DNA of 64,000 bases from Strigamia acuminata (lineage: Eukaryota > Arthropoda > Chilopoda > Geophilomorpha > Linotaeniidae), in the NCBI GenBank assembly GCA_949358305.1, contig OX442319.1, positions 10,850,001 through 10,914,000 of the forward strand, given 5' to 3'. Below, piece by piece: positions 44,957 through 55,265 of this stretch. A program made the position numbers and the translations under genes. Each line of letters begins with the position of its first letter. Positions within the stretch are counted from its first letter, which is position 1. The notes below the pieces were generated by a model that did not search any database, was not told the DNA's origin, and saw only the letters and a program-made list of their open reading frames with translations.

Positions 44957-47900
44957 ATAACTTCGAAAACGATGGACCTTACTCTGGTGGAAAAACAAAT
45001 TAAAGAAATGGAAAAATTGTTGGAATTCTTCGAGGAAGCTGCCAACGAGGAAGTCACAACTCCAACCAAAAAACGGAAATTCGAAATTAGAGACGAAGAC
45101 GGTATAGCCAACGCTTTCATGACTTTGCCGCTTGACCAAGGGGCCAATCCTCTTAAAAAGCGAATACTTCGTTGCAACCTATCAACAGAAGCGAAGAGCG
45201 TACTGGCTAAAATACCAGTCTCTTTCGGCAAAAAGGTGTTAATGGGACTACTCGACTCGGGAGCGGATCAGTCGTTTATCTCCACCGACTTATTCGAATC
45301 ACTCGAAGAAAAAATACAGAAAAAATTACGGGGAATGAACGAGAACATTCGAGTTCTTACAGCAGCGGGAGAAGTTAGAGCAGTGGGGACGTTATCAACC
45401 GATTTTGTATGGGAAGGAGGCACGATTAAGCATTTCTTCATCGTGTTACCAACCCGAGACACAATCCTGCTGATAGGAATGGATTTGATGGAACGGATGA
45501 ACATCCAGCCCAACCCAGTCACACGTTCGTGGAATTACATCGACAACCACGAGGACCCACGACTACCCAAAATACCTCCGGAACTCCTAGACAAAGCTAA
45601 GGACGACGAGGAATGGGGAGGAGGCGAAATTAAGAAGTTCATCCAAGACTATAATTTTAAGTCGTTTAATACTATCCTCCAAGAGGAGAATTTAATACAT
45701 AATCTGGCCATGGACGCCAATCTTGGAGAAGAACAAACGAAACTCCTCGAGGAAATGCTCAAGAAGCACTCGAAGAACTTAAATAAAGATCCAGGAAAGA
45801 CTAGTTACGTAATGCACGAGATCGAATTGGTTACGGGAAAACCGGTGCGAGTACCTTTTAAAACTATGAATCCCCAAAAGAGACATATCGTAAGAACGAT
45901 GTGCAACGAGTTGCTCGAAAAAGGGATCGTGTCGCACGCCATCGGAGAATATGGAATGAGGATTGTCCTCGTCATGCGACCAGGCTCCGAACCGCGCCTC
46001 TGCATCGATTATAGACCTTTAAACGCCATAACCGTCATCGACCCCATCCAAATGCCGTCAATAGAAGCGATTCTACGGGAGCTCGCCCCATTTAACTGGG
46101 TCACGACCATGGACTTGTCCAAGGGTTACTGGCAGGTTGAATTGCGGGAAGAGGATAAAGAGAAAACAGCTTTTTGGGCACCACAGGGTCGACTGATGTT
46201 TAATGTAATGCCCTTCGGGTTAGTAAACGCACCCGCCACCTTTCAAAAACTAATAGAAAAAGTTCTCGGCGATGCCTTACACAAATACGCATGGGCTTAC
46301 CTCGATGATATAGTCATAGTCTCCCAAACTTTTGAAGACCACCTGATACACGTGAATGACGTCATGGAGCGACTCACAAAAGCCGGTCTAAACATTCATC
46401 CAGGGAAAAGTAAATTTTGCCGCAAAGAATTGGCATTCCTGGGTTACACAGTCGGAACAGGTGGCCTATCCATCGACCCGAAAAAGACCCAGGCGATTAG
46501 CCAGTTCCCCGCCCCGGAAGATGTAAAAGGAGTCCAACGTTTCATGGGCATGGTGAATTTCTTCAATCGATTGCTCCCAAATTTGGCAGACGTCGCGGCA
46601 CCCATCACAGATCTGTTACGCAACGATAAAGATTTCGAGTGGACTGACCACTGCGAAACATCGTTTAACAAGATAAAACAAATGCTGATCGATGTAAAAC
46701 GAATTCCCCTACCAGATCTTAATCGAGAATTCACTCTTCACACCGACGCCAGTCGAATTGGCCTAGGTGCTGCGTTGCTTCAAAAGCATGACATCGACGG
46801 AGTAGTGTTAGAGGTCCCGACGATGTTCATCAGCCGGAAATTACAAGCAGCCGAAAAGAATTATAATGCGACAGAGTTAGAATGTCTAGCCGTCGTCTGG
46901 GCAATCCGAAAATTCAGACCATACCTGGAATTTACCAAGTTCAACGTACAAACTGACCACGAAGCACTAAAGTGGTTAATGGCGTTGAAGGAACCGTCCG
47001 GAAGAATGGCTCGCTGGCAGCTAGAATTAATGGCTTGTGACTTAATCATTGAATACCGACCCGGAAAATTCAACGTCGTGGCAGACGCCCTCTCACGAGC
47101 CCCAGCTTCAGACCCCGAAGACGAGACCGACTGCGGAGAGGACGACTCACGCCTCTTCTACTGTCCGAACCCCGTCCGAAAATGGGAATTTAAAAAGCTA
47201 AACGAATTACCCAAGGAGAAACTCGAGTCAGGAGACCAAAATTATTACAATTATTGGCTCCGAGCATACCAGTCTGTCAAGGACGCTCACCCAAATTACG
47301 AGCTAACGATAGAACCTCGAATCTCCGACAAGTACGTTCGAGCATTCGTCGCCCACGTAAGCAAGGGGACGAATAGTAAGCCGCCCACCAGGGACGAATT
47401 AATAGCCGCCCAGATGACAGACGACTTCTGTAAAACTTATCGAAACTTCATCACAGATAAAAAATTTCCCGACGAGAATTTCGACGAAATCCAACGCGAA
47501 GAATTCGAAAGAGAAGCCTCCACGTACTTAATCGAGGATGGACTTCTACTAAAACACCACCCGAATTTCCGCGATGATCTGACGGAGACGGGAACTTCGA
47601 TGAAAGTCGTTATACCCAGGAGTCTGCTGACAAGGTTTCTGTGGATGGTCCACGGACACCCGCTCGCCGGACATTCTGGAGTGGCCAGAACGATCTACCG
47701 AGCAAATCAACTTTATTTCTGGCCAAAAATGACCCGAGATATCGTTCGTTTTATTCATCACTGCCCCAGATGCCAAGCGTGCAAGCCGAGGACGCCCAAG
47801 AACTACGAGAGAATCTCACTTGGCCCTTTCGCACCCTTCGATTGCTGGAGCGTGGATTTAATGGGCCCAAAGCCCACGTCATCCAATAAAAACAAATATA

Positions 47901-49018
47901 TATTAGTGATCATGGATGTCGCGACTGGATGGCCCGAACTCTTTCCAATGGAGAGACCAACTAAGCAAAAAATCATTCGATGTTTGTACGAAGTGGCGCT
48001 TCATTTCGGATTCCCTCGAAAATTAATCTCCGATAATGGACCACAATTCGCGTCAAATTTGTATAAAGACTTCTGTAAAAAATTCGACATCGAGACATCA
48101 TATACATCAACCTATAATCCACGGGCCAATCCCGTCGAAAGGTTAAATCGCGATATAAAATATGCACTAGCAATTTTCACCGATGTTCACTCCAGCTGGG
48201 ACGAATATCTTCGTGAAATTGCCTTCAGCATCCGCACAACGATCTCAAGGAACCGCAAATTTTCTCCCGCGTTTCTAAACTTCGCTCGGGAACTCAGAGT
48301 ACCCTGGGACCCACGAATACCGGAGGAAATACTGGAAATTGATCCTGAGAAGCCTCATATTTATGTCGACAGACTGGAGCAAATAATTTCGGCCACTTAT
48401 CAGCACATGATGTCACACATATTCGACATGAGAGATCGTATTAGCATTGCTGGAAAGGATCGGCCCTTCTGCAATTTTAAAGTCAATGACCTCGTCTGGA
48501 AAGACACACATATTCAGTCCAGCGCCGATAAGGGGGTCCACGCAGGCTTAGCAGACAAACGCGACGGCCCGTACGTCATACTCGAAGCCCACGGCGGAAA
48601 CGCTTTCAAGCTAAAAAGATTGGCAGACAACGTTAATTTTAGATCGATCCACGCCCGAGAATTAACTCCATACTTACCTGAGTTTCCTCAAGAGGCTTGG
48701 ACGGAATATCAGACGAAACCAGCGCAAAATCCAATTATTCGCGACATGTTTTTAGATGAACAAACTGGCCCAACCAATTTAGTTCAAGATGAGTCACACG
48801 AAGCGGCCGACGCCCCGGATGAGATTTCGGAGAGGGAGGAAATAGTCGAAGAATCTCCTAAAAAAGGAAAGCAATCAAACGAAAATAAGACTACAAGAAT
48901 CCTCAAACCTGATAAAATATACGGTATGCGTCGACACAAGCCAAACCCGTTCATAAAAGACGGGAAACTCGTCGGAAAACAAAAAGCGACTCCGGCCATT
49001 GTCTCAAACAATCGATAA
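44912..49018 (+). CDS. pol: Pol polyprotein (protease, RT, RNase H, integrase)
   Basis: Open from the frameshift site to TAA at 49016-49018, about 1,368 codons; there is no in-frame ATG near its start. Counting from 44936: aspartic protease LLDSGADQSFIS at about 105; reverse transcriptase with LCIDYRPLN, MDLSKGYWQV, MPFGLVNAPATFQ and catalytic YLDD at about 455; RNase H with HTDASRIGLGAALL at about 603 and TDHEALKWL; integrase with HHCC finger (HGHPLAGHSG...CPRCQAC) at about 905-945 and DDE core (SVDLMG, ISDNGPQFAS, NPVERLNRDIK) at about 970-1090; GPY/F module DKRDGPYVILEAHGG; then an acidic-to-basic tail, no clear chromodomain. All catalytic residues are present. Confidence 0.95.
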   Translation: MELAGGTKVIPHPLAITSKTMDLTLVEKQIKEMEKLLEFFEEAANEEVTTPTKKRKFEIRDEDGIANAFMTLPLDQGANPLKKRILRCNLSTEAKSVLAKIPVSFGKKVLMGLLDSGADQSFISTDLFESLEEKIQKKLRGMNENIRVLTAAGEVRAVGTLSTDFVWEGGTIKHFFIVLPTRDTILLIGMDLMERMNIQPNPVTRSWNYIDNHEDPRLPKIPPELLDKAKDDEEWGGGEIKKFIQDYNFKSFNTILQEENLIHNLAMDANLGEEQTKLLEEMLKKHSKNLNKDPGKTSYVMHEIELVTGKPVRVPFKTMNPQKRHIVRTMCNELLEKGIVSHAIGEYGMRIVLVMRPGSEPRLCIDYRPLNAITVIDPIQMPSIEAILRELAPFNWVTTMDLSKGYWQVELREEDKEKTAFWAPQGRLMFNVMPFGLVNAPATFQKLIEKVLGDALHKYAWAYLDDIVIVSQTFEDHLIHVNDVMERLTKAGLNIHPGKSKFCRKELAFLGYTVGTGGLSIDPKKTQAISQFPAPEDVKGVQRFMGMVNFFNRLLPNLADVAAPITDLLRNDKDFEWTDHCETSFNKIKQMLIDVKRIPLPDLNREFTLHTDASRIGLGAALLQKHDIDGVVLEVPTMFISRKLQAAEKNYNATELECLAVVWAIRKFRPYLEFTKFNVQTDHEALKWLMALKEPSGRMARWQLELMACDLIIEYRPGKFNVVADALSRAPASDPEDETDCGEDDSRLFYCPNPVRKWEFKKLNELPKEKLESGDQNYYNYWLRAYQSVKDAHPNYELTIEPRISDKYVRAFVAHVSKGTNSKPPTRDELIAAQMTDDFCKTYRNFITDKKFPDENFDEIQREEFEREASTYLIEDGLLLKHHPNFRDDLTETGTSMKVVIPRSLLTRFLWMVHGHPLAGHSGVARTIYRANQLYFWPKMTRDIVRFIHHCPRCQACKPRTPKNYERISLGPFAPFDCWSVDLMGPKPTSSNKNKYILVIMDVATGWPELFPMERPTKQKIIRCLYEVALHFGFPRKLISDNGPQFASNLYKDFCKKFDIETSYTSTYNPRANPVERLNRDIKYALAIFTDVHSSWDEYLREIAFSIRTTISRNRKFSPAFLNFARELRVPWDPRIPEEILEIDPEKPHIYVDRLEQIISATYQHMMSHIFDMRDRISIAGKDRPFCNFKVNDLVWKDTHIQSSADKGVHAGLADKRDGPYVILEAHGGNAFKLKRLADNVNFRSIHARELTPYLPEFPQEAWTEYQTKPAQNPIIRDMFLDEQTGPTNLVQDESHEAADAPDEISEREEIVEESPKKGKQSNENKTTRILKPDKIYGMRRHKPNPFIKDGKLVGKQKATPAIVSNNR

Positions 49019-49028
49019 AAACAACCAC

Positions 49029-49203
49029 AGGGGGGACACCTGTTACGTCCCACAATGCGTCTTAATTGGCCAAACCAATCAAAGATGACATGAGACTAAT
49101 AGTTAACCTCTAACCCGACCCACATTTATCACTGTCATCTCCGACTAAGCGACGATCACCTCGAGGCAGCCGTAAATCAAAGTATCAAATTAATTTCCGA
49201 AAA
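49029..49203 (+). promoter_or_regulatory. Internal polypurine tract and CCAAT-containing leader before ORF3
   Basis: CAGGGGGGACACC followed by TGTTACGTCCCAC looks like the end-of-element polypurine tract and LTR start of many gypsy elements, yet lies 3.5 kb before the real 3' LTR. ATTGGCCAAACCAAT follows at about 49063. It could be a central polypurine tract, an internal promoter for ORF3, or a relic of an older 3' end. Confidence 0.45.
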
Positions 49204-52200
49204 ATGAAAAGAAATGATTGGAAGAAAGAAATTGAACGGGCCGTAAACAACGCTTCCGAGGATGACGATGAAGATCAAGTGGATTTGTTACAAATCATTG
49301 TAAACAACGAAGAGGGAAATTGGGACGAACCCAATGAACCCGATGTCCAACCCGACGTAAGTAAAAAAATAGAAAAAATTCAAGTATCGATAATCAAAAA
49401 TACGAAATAAGTTCGTGGACTGACCACAAACGAAAAAATAATTTAACTTTAAGTGACAAATTATCAAAATTAATCAAATACCGAAAGAAAAATTAACTTC
49501 AAAACACGTGGTCGAAAAGCACATGGCCGACCATGACGCCATCTTGTGTTAGACGAAAGAATCTCTACAAAAATATGACAAATTAATCAACGATCCTAAT
49601 ATATTTATTAATATTCTAATATTTAGGACGGATATCGCACTACGTGGGGGCAAATCGACCCGAAAAGAGTTTCCGCAGGCAGCTTATGGCGCGAAGTAAT
49701 CCCCATACTGTTCCGACAAGCGCTCGAAGAAGCGGTCGACTTTGAACCATGGAAAATTCGCCTTTTATTGTCCCGTGCGATCAGCCGCTACTGGTCCAGC
49801 CAGCAAACGTTGATCCACTACATGCCGCGCCAATATCAAGCAGCTTTACGGGCAGTTATCTCGAGAAATATGGACCCGCCAGCGCCAATCCCGAATCCAC
49901 TAATCCGAGCCGCCTTTCCTGACGACCAGCGAGGATGGGACGTTTACGAACAATGGCGCGACGCCGAAACAGATGAAGAAAAACACCAGATCCATATGGC
50001 ATATTACGAAGAAGTAAGGCGGACCGCACATGACGAGGTTTTCAATTATCTACAGCCGGACGGTTACTCGACCGAGGAAATCAGGTTTTGGCTCCTTCAG
50101 ATCCGCGAAGACCGGCCCGACCGCCCAGATTGGAGACCGAGACACGGTTTCATCACCTCGCAACGAGCAATGCATCAATTGCATTTTTTGGGCTTCTTTG
50201 GTCGCAAACGCCAGAAAGCCGAGAAACGTCTCTCCAACGAGCACGACGAAGCAGGCTGCTCAGCGAAGAAACAATGCCTGGACAAGCCAAGCACTTCCAG
50301 CAGCGCGCAGAATAAGAAACCCGCGACAGAGAAACGCCTGGCCAAACCAAGCGCTCTCTCTCGCCTGGGAAAGACGGAGGCCCCACAAACATCGCGATTT
50401 CAATCCAGGGACGCCCCGTCAACCAGCCGAAGAAGAGAAAATGTGCGCGAACGCCCCGACCGTCGAGAGGATCAACGCAGACGCGATAGGAACCAAGAAA
50501 ATTGGGACGATTATCGTAGAAATTACTTCCGACGGCGGGAAGAAAACAAGGAATCCTGGAATAGACATCGAGAGGAGTTCCTACGCGAACGTGATGAGAA
50601 AGCCCGACGTGAACGAGAGAACCTCCGGTTACAGGACGAACGAAGAAGGAGAGGATCGGAGAGTCGCGCACGTTCATGGAAAGCGTATCGCGAAGAGGAA
50701 TTACGACAGCGAGATAGGAGACGCTGTGAAGTCATCAAATCGATTTGGGACAGTCCCGAACCGATGAAGATTGACGACGAAGTGATTATCGACGAGGTCC
50801 CCGAGCAGAAGAAGATGTATACTCAGGCGGATCTCCTCGCGGTGGTTATGAAATACCAACAAATGCAGCCGAAACCAGTCTACCGCCCGACTCCCTCGAC
50901 CGCCTCGAGTCTAGAGACGGCGCCAAGTGCTTTCATCAAGCCGGAACTCTCACAGACGAGAAGCGTAACATCCAGCGTCAGCCTCCCAAGCGCCTTTCGC
51001 AAGAAAGTGATAATCGGCGCACCGACACTGAGTTCTGAAGAACAACTCAGACATCGAGAAGCTCGCTTTGGACCGACCAAAGTCGAACCTCTCCCAACTA
51101 TCCCCGAAGCCTCAACTTCAACGAGAACTCCAATCGTTTGGGACAAGCCCGAACCGGAAAAATCAAGACGTCTGGTCAGATCTGTGCCTCAGCCAATGAC
51201 ATCCACGGGACCCAATCCGATGTTGCCAGCCCCAGCAGTCATCCAAGCCTCGACTCCAATCAACCCTTCGGAGGTAACGTTGCAACAGTTTCTGGAGGTA
51301 ACGACCGTGGAGCAAGCTAGAGCGCTTTTGTGCGAGATGGACTCCTACCAACAAAACGTGATCCAAAACGTCATCACGAACCTTCAGCGGATCTCAATTG
51401 AATATACGCAGAACAAAAATCGGGATCATCCAAATTGGAATACGAGGATCGTGGTTGCCATTACCGACTTGATGTCGATTTTGCTGGCCGCCGCCACCTT
51501 CCGAAACGCACGTGTTGCTGTAGCAGCCTGGATCGTGGTGGCCCACGAGGGTTTCCAAGTTCCGCCGGCTCTCGTAGACAGCTGGACACGTCTGGTGCCC
51601 TCTGCGGCAGTAATTCGAGCCCAAATGGTGGCCCAGGACCCGGATCCAGAGGCCTCCTACCAGAACGTTCGAGCGATAATTCAACGCTCGCTCCCGTCAC
51701 CTTCGGCGGCCACGCCAACCGCAGAGACTCCGGTTCCCAGGGATCCGACGCCTCCTCCTCCGCCTCCGCCGAGGGAGAAGGGACCCTCCGAGCCACTGGC
51801 CGAACCAGTCCCGCTCAAGAAGAAGGAACCCAAGAAAAAGATGCTCCTCCCAAAGTCGAGCAAGAAGGTTCCAAAGACGACAGAGCCTCAAATCGCCGCC
51901 AGACTCAGGATGTACTTCCCAGGGTTGTCCTTTACGAAGGACACGGAGGCAAAACTACTCCAGTCTCCAGATCGTGGCTATTCTCTTTACGTCTGGATGA
52001 AGGACGCTATCGAAGCCGGAGCCGGAGGCGAGCGCTTCATCCAACATCAACGACTACTCCGAGCCCATCGCGCACCAACCAGCATCGCCGAGGCCCAAAG
52101 AATCCACCACACCAATCAAGGTATGTCGGCCTTCCTGCCACCAATTTGGGCCCACGAACGAACGGGAAATCCGCTGGAAGCGCCGGGACACCTACGTTTC

Positions 52201-52317
52201 TACTTGAATGAGAGCGAAGACCCCTCGGACTACTCTTCAAGACTGACCACATCTCCCAACCTGGACGAACCAAGTTCGGAAGATAAGCCGAGTTATGCCG
52301 ATAACTTGAAGAAATAA
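49204..52317 (+). CDS. Third ORF of the retrotransposon, spliced
   Basis: Exon 1 49204-49356 (51 codons: ATG, acidic, DDDEDQVDLLQ) ends at a consensus donor GAC|GTAAGT. Exon 2 49627-52317 follows ATATTTAG; that acceptor contains a TAG that closes exon 2's frame upstream, so splicing is needed for an ATG start. Total about 947 aa. Visible parts: a Trp/Arg-rich N-terminal region (SRYWSSQQTLIHYMPRQYQ, GWDVYEQWRDAETDEE, EEIRFWLLQIREDRPDRPDW), an Arg/Glu-rich helical stretch at about 320-430 (RRREENKESWNRHREEFL), a Ser/Pro-rich middle, a hydrophobic helical segment (IVVAITDLMSILLAAATF) near 660, a PPPPPPP run near 759 and a Lys-rich stretch. No signal peptide, zinc knuckle or recognisable envelope. 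Function unknown; position matches env-like ORFs but content does not. Confidence 0.8.
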
Positions 52318-52502
52318 GTAATTAGAAATCGTGACGAGAAGACTGTCTTCTCCAAACTAGGAAATTATTATTATTTGTTTGCGTATCAATTATTTAAGAA
52401 TGTAAAATATTTTATGCACCATTCATCATCATTTAAATAAAAAGATTATTTTATGATTAGATATTGTTCCTCCTTTTATTTAAGGGACCCCGATGATTTA
52501 TT

Positions 52503-52516
52503 CTCGGGGAGGGACG
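52503..52516 (+). promoter_or_regulatory. Polypurine tract
   Basis: CTCGGGGAGGGACG directly before the TGTGG start of the 3' LTR; primes plus-strand synthesis. Confidence 0.75.
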
Positions 52517-53147
52517 TGTGGTGATTCGGCATCACCTGAAGAAGTAATTAGCGGTGATTATTGTGTTACTAATTCTCGCCACTAGAGCGCGCTAGAAATA
52601 CAGACTAGACTGACTAGTCTCGTGTTTCTGCGAACCTGCATAATCAGAAGGATTTGCATATGACGTCATTTCCGGTTAACATATAACGTTAGCGCTTGAC
52701 CGGAAACGATACTACAGTTACCACATTTCAGCAAGAGCACCATTTACCTCACCTTTCAGGCCGTTTCACGGATTGATCGAGGACCGGTGCCCGCTGACCA
52801 TTTCAACTGTACAACAGCCACATTTATTTAGCGTAGCCAATCTACGCTAGAATAAATATTCGAACGATATTCGTTTAATTCGCACGAGAAAGCGAATTCT
52901 CGCGTGTTCATAATAACACGTGGAAATACCCTAGACAACAAACATAGACCACGCGTAGGACTAAACAATTGGATCCGCCATTGTTTAGCGGCAACTCGTA
53001 TTCGCAGCCGAATCCGAGGACCAACACAGGAAACATCTTGACTTATATTTGTATTAGTAAGCGTGTTTTAATAAAGCAGTATTTGAAATATATTGTATTC
53101 CCGAGTGTATTATTTATTATCTTTAACCACAAAGTCGAATCACGACA
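52517..53147 (+). repeat. 3' LTR (complete, 631 bp)
   Basis: Begins TGTGGTGATTCGGCATCACC and ends AATCACGACA (TG...CA). AATAAA near 53070. The next base starts the RNF34-derived repeat (AGTGTGTTGTACG). Confidence 0.93.
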
Positions 53148-53285
53148 AGTGTGTTGTACGCGTGGTGCACACTTTTCGTGCGTGATATGAACAATTATAT
53201 ATAAGAGAAGTAAATGTTTGATTTGTGTACAAACAATGTGTGATTTATATTTATACATTTACTCCATTGGAGTGTTTGAATTTAA

Positions 53286-53316
<31 letters not shown>

Positions 53317-55265
53317 ATATTTGTTTGCTTTGACGACGACGGAGAAAGTGTAATGTGTTAGATTCACTCTACAAATAGGTAGTTATTTTTCTACATGTTT
53401 GCAATTTATGCTCTCTTGGTCTATTTTTCTGAACAAATCAAATTATTTTTGGAATTATTTGTTTGAAATTTTGTGAAATTGTTTCAAAAGTTTTAAAAAA
53501 ATAAAAATAAATGTTTATTTTCGAGTAAAGTTGGTGAATTACTAGCGAAAAATAGCAGAAAAAAAGAAAAACAACGAAACAAATGGTTTTAAATTGCAAA
53601 TAATTGCGATATTTTCGAGTATTTCTTATTTATACTTCAGTCGTAGTTCTTTTAAGAGTTAGGTTGAAATAACGTACGTATTTGTGATTGATGGTATTGT
53701 TTGAGCACTTTTGTGACGTCATCGTATTGGTTGTTAGGGAAACTACATCTAAACAACATGTCGGCGATTGACGAGGGCTGTGAAGACACAGAACTACGCG
53801 ATTTAGTCGCGCAAACCCTCGAAAATAATGGCGTCTTAAATAAAATAAGGGTACGTAAAAAAGCAAACTAATAACAATAAATAATCTTGTCATTTCAGTG
53901 TTTGTATTTTCTCGTTTCAGGCGCAACTGAGGGCGAGTGTGTTCCTGGCGATAGAGGACCAACCGTCAAATGAAGTAAAACTGGAAAATAAAATATTAAA
54001 AATATGTATATTTTGAATTTCAATAATTTCAGAACAAATGTCAGTTGATTAATAAGGAGTTGAAGGCATTTGTTAGCACTCACGACGGTATTTTTTTCTT
54101 TTAAATTGTTTTTATTGGTTTAATTTTAGACACTTAATTTTATTTTTATTTTCTGTTTAGGTCAAACAGTTGCGTGTTTGATTCGCGAATTCCTAGAATA
54201 TTTTAATTTGGAGTTTACTCAATCAGTTTTTACACCGGAAACCGAAGAAGTATTGATATTTCGATGTTAAAAATAGCAACTAAAATGTTTGTTTAACTGC
54301 TAAATACAAAATTTAAAAAAAAAATAGATTTCTGTTGTACAAAGTACGAGATATGAATTAGAATTAAATTATTACTTGCAAAATTAAGTTTTTATTGTGG
54401 AAAATTGAATTTTTGTATTTAAAATTGCATTTTATTTGTGTAAAAATCGAATTTTTCAATGAAATGTTTCAATTTTTATTGAAAAAATTGAAATTTTCGT
54501 TCTAAAAATTGCATTTTAACCAATTGATTGATTATTTTGTAATTTTAGTCGATTCAGTACAATTACAATGGCAGAGAAAGACTCCTGGAAGAATTGGGAT
54601 TTGATAAATCGAAGCCAACTAACGCGCCTGTTCTCCTCCAAGTGTTGCATCAGTCGCAAACAAGCAGCGCGCCCGCACAACTGTCACCAAGAAACATCTC
54701 AAACTCGAGAGAAATGTTTAATAGTCACGATAAAGTATTAACACTCGATTAAAATGATATTTTGTCCCCAAAAAAATTGAAAATTACCCACAAATGTCTA
54801 AAAATACAAAATTTTCATAAATTTAATCGGAATTTTTGTTTTAAATGTCGAATTTTTTTTATTTCTTGGTAATTTTTGCCTTTTTTTATATTTAGAAATC
54901 AGAAAATTTATAATTTTTTAATTTTTTATTATTAATCAATATTGTTTCAGGATAAGAATGGAAAAATCGATAAGGAATCCGCTTCCGAATTGTTTATGGA
55001 CATGTTTCCAAACTTCCGGCGGTAATCCGATGCGAATTTTCGTGTTTTAAACGCTCTCCGATTGCAATCGGTTATTCATTTCGCAGGAGTTTGATCGACC
55101 GATTTATTTTGGACGAATACCAAACAATGGAGAAAGATTTCAACGCCGAGATCAATCTAGACGAGTTTTGTACAATTTACAAAAATTTGTTTTCCATTTG
55201 CCAAAGTGTCACGCTTCACGATAAATCACTCTTCGTTCCGGCCGGCAAATTACTAAAATCCAAAA
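53148..55265 (+). repeat. 2.1-kb direct repeat, right copy
   Basis: Copy of 39234-41351. It starts in the middle of the duplicated RING exon, exactly at the 3' LTR end, so the RING exon here is a 5'-cut fragment (53148-53185). Confidence 0.93.
53714..53743 (+). promoter_or_regulatory. CRE and X-box upstream of FOP copy C
   Basis: TGACGTCA (53714-53721), a reverse CCAAT (ATTGG) and GTTGTTAGGGAAAC (53730-53743), the latter fitting the RFX/DAF-19 X-box pattern, 14 bp before the ATG. X-boxes control ciliary and centrosomal genes. Confidence 0.7.

Larger units (their letters stand above)
41384..53147 (+). mobile_element. Complete Ty3/gypsy LTR retrotransposon with third ORF
   Basis: LTRs of 617 (5', truncated) and 631 bp flank about 10.5 kb of internal sequence holding, in order: primer-binding site, gag, -1 frameshift signal, pol (protease, RT, RNase H, integrase: the Ty3/gypsy order), a spliced third ORF and a polypurine tract. 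All ORFs are open and the LTRs look identical, so insertion is recent. It interrupts the RNF34-FOP locus and is flanked by 2.1-kb direct repeats instead of a short target duplication. Confidence 0.95.

Noticed and set aside
50030-52211. Second-frame ORFs of 245 and 258 codons within ORF3
   Set aside because: They overlap the much longer spliced frame and share its GC-rich codon positions; no splice or start evidence.
49204-52317. ORF3 as a retroviral-type envelope
   Set aside because: No signal peptide, no C-terminal transmembrane anchor, no furin/fusion-peptide layout; content is Arg/Glu- and Pro-rich.
37666-53147. Ordinary non-allelic recombination between two LTRs as cause of the newer duplication
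   Set aside because: FOP-C shows no LTR at the equivalent site (55265), which such an exchange would need; end-joining, template switching or an assembly join fits better.
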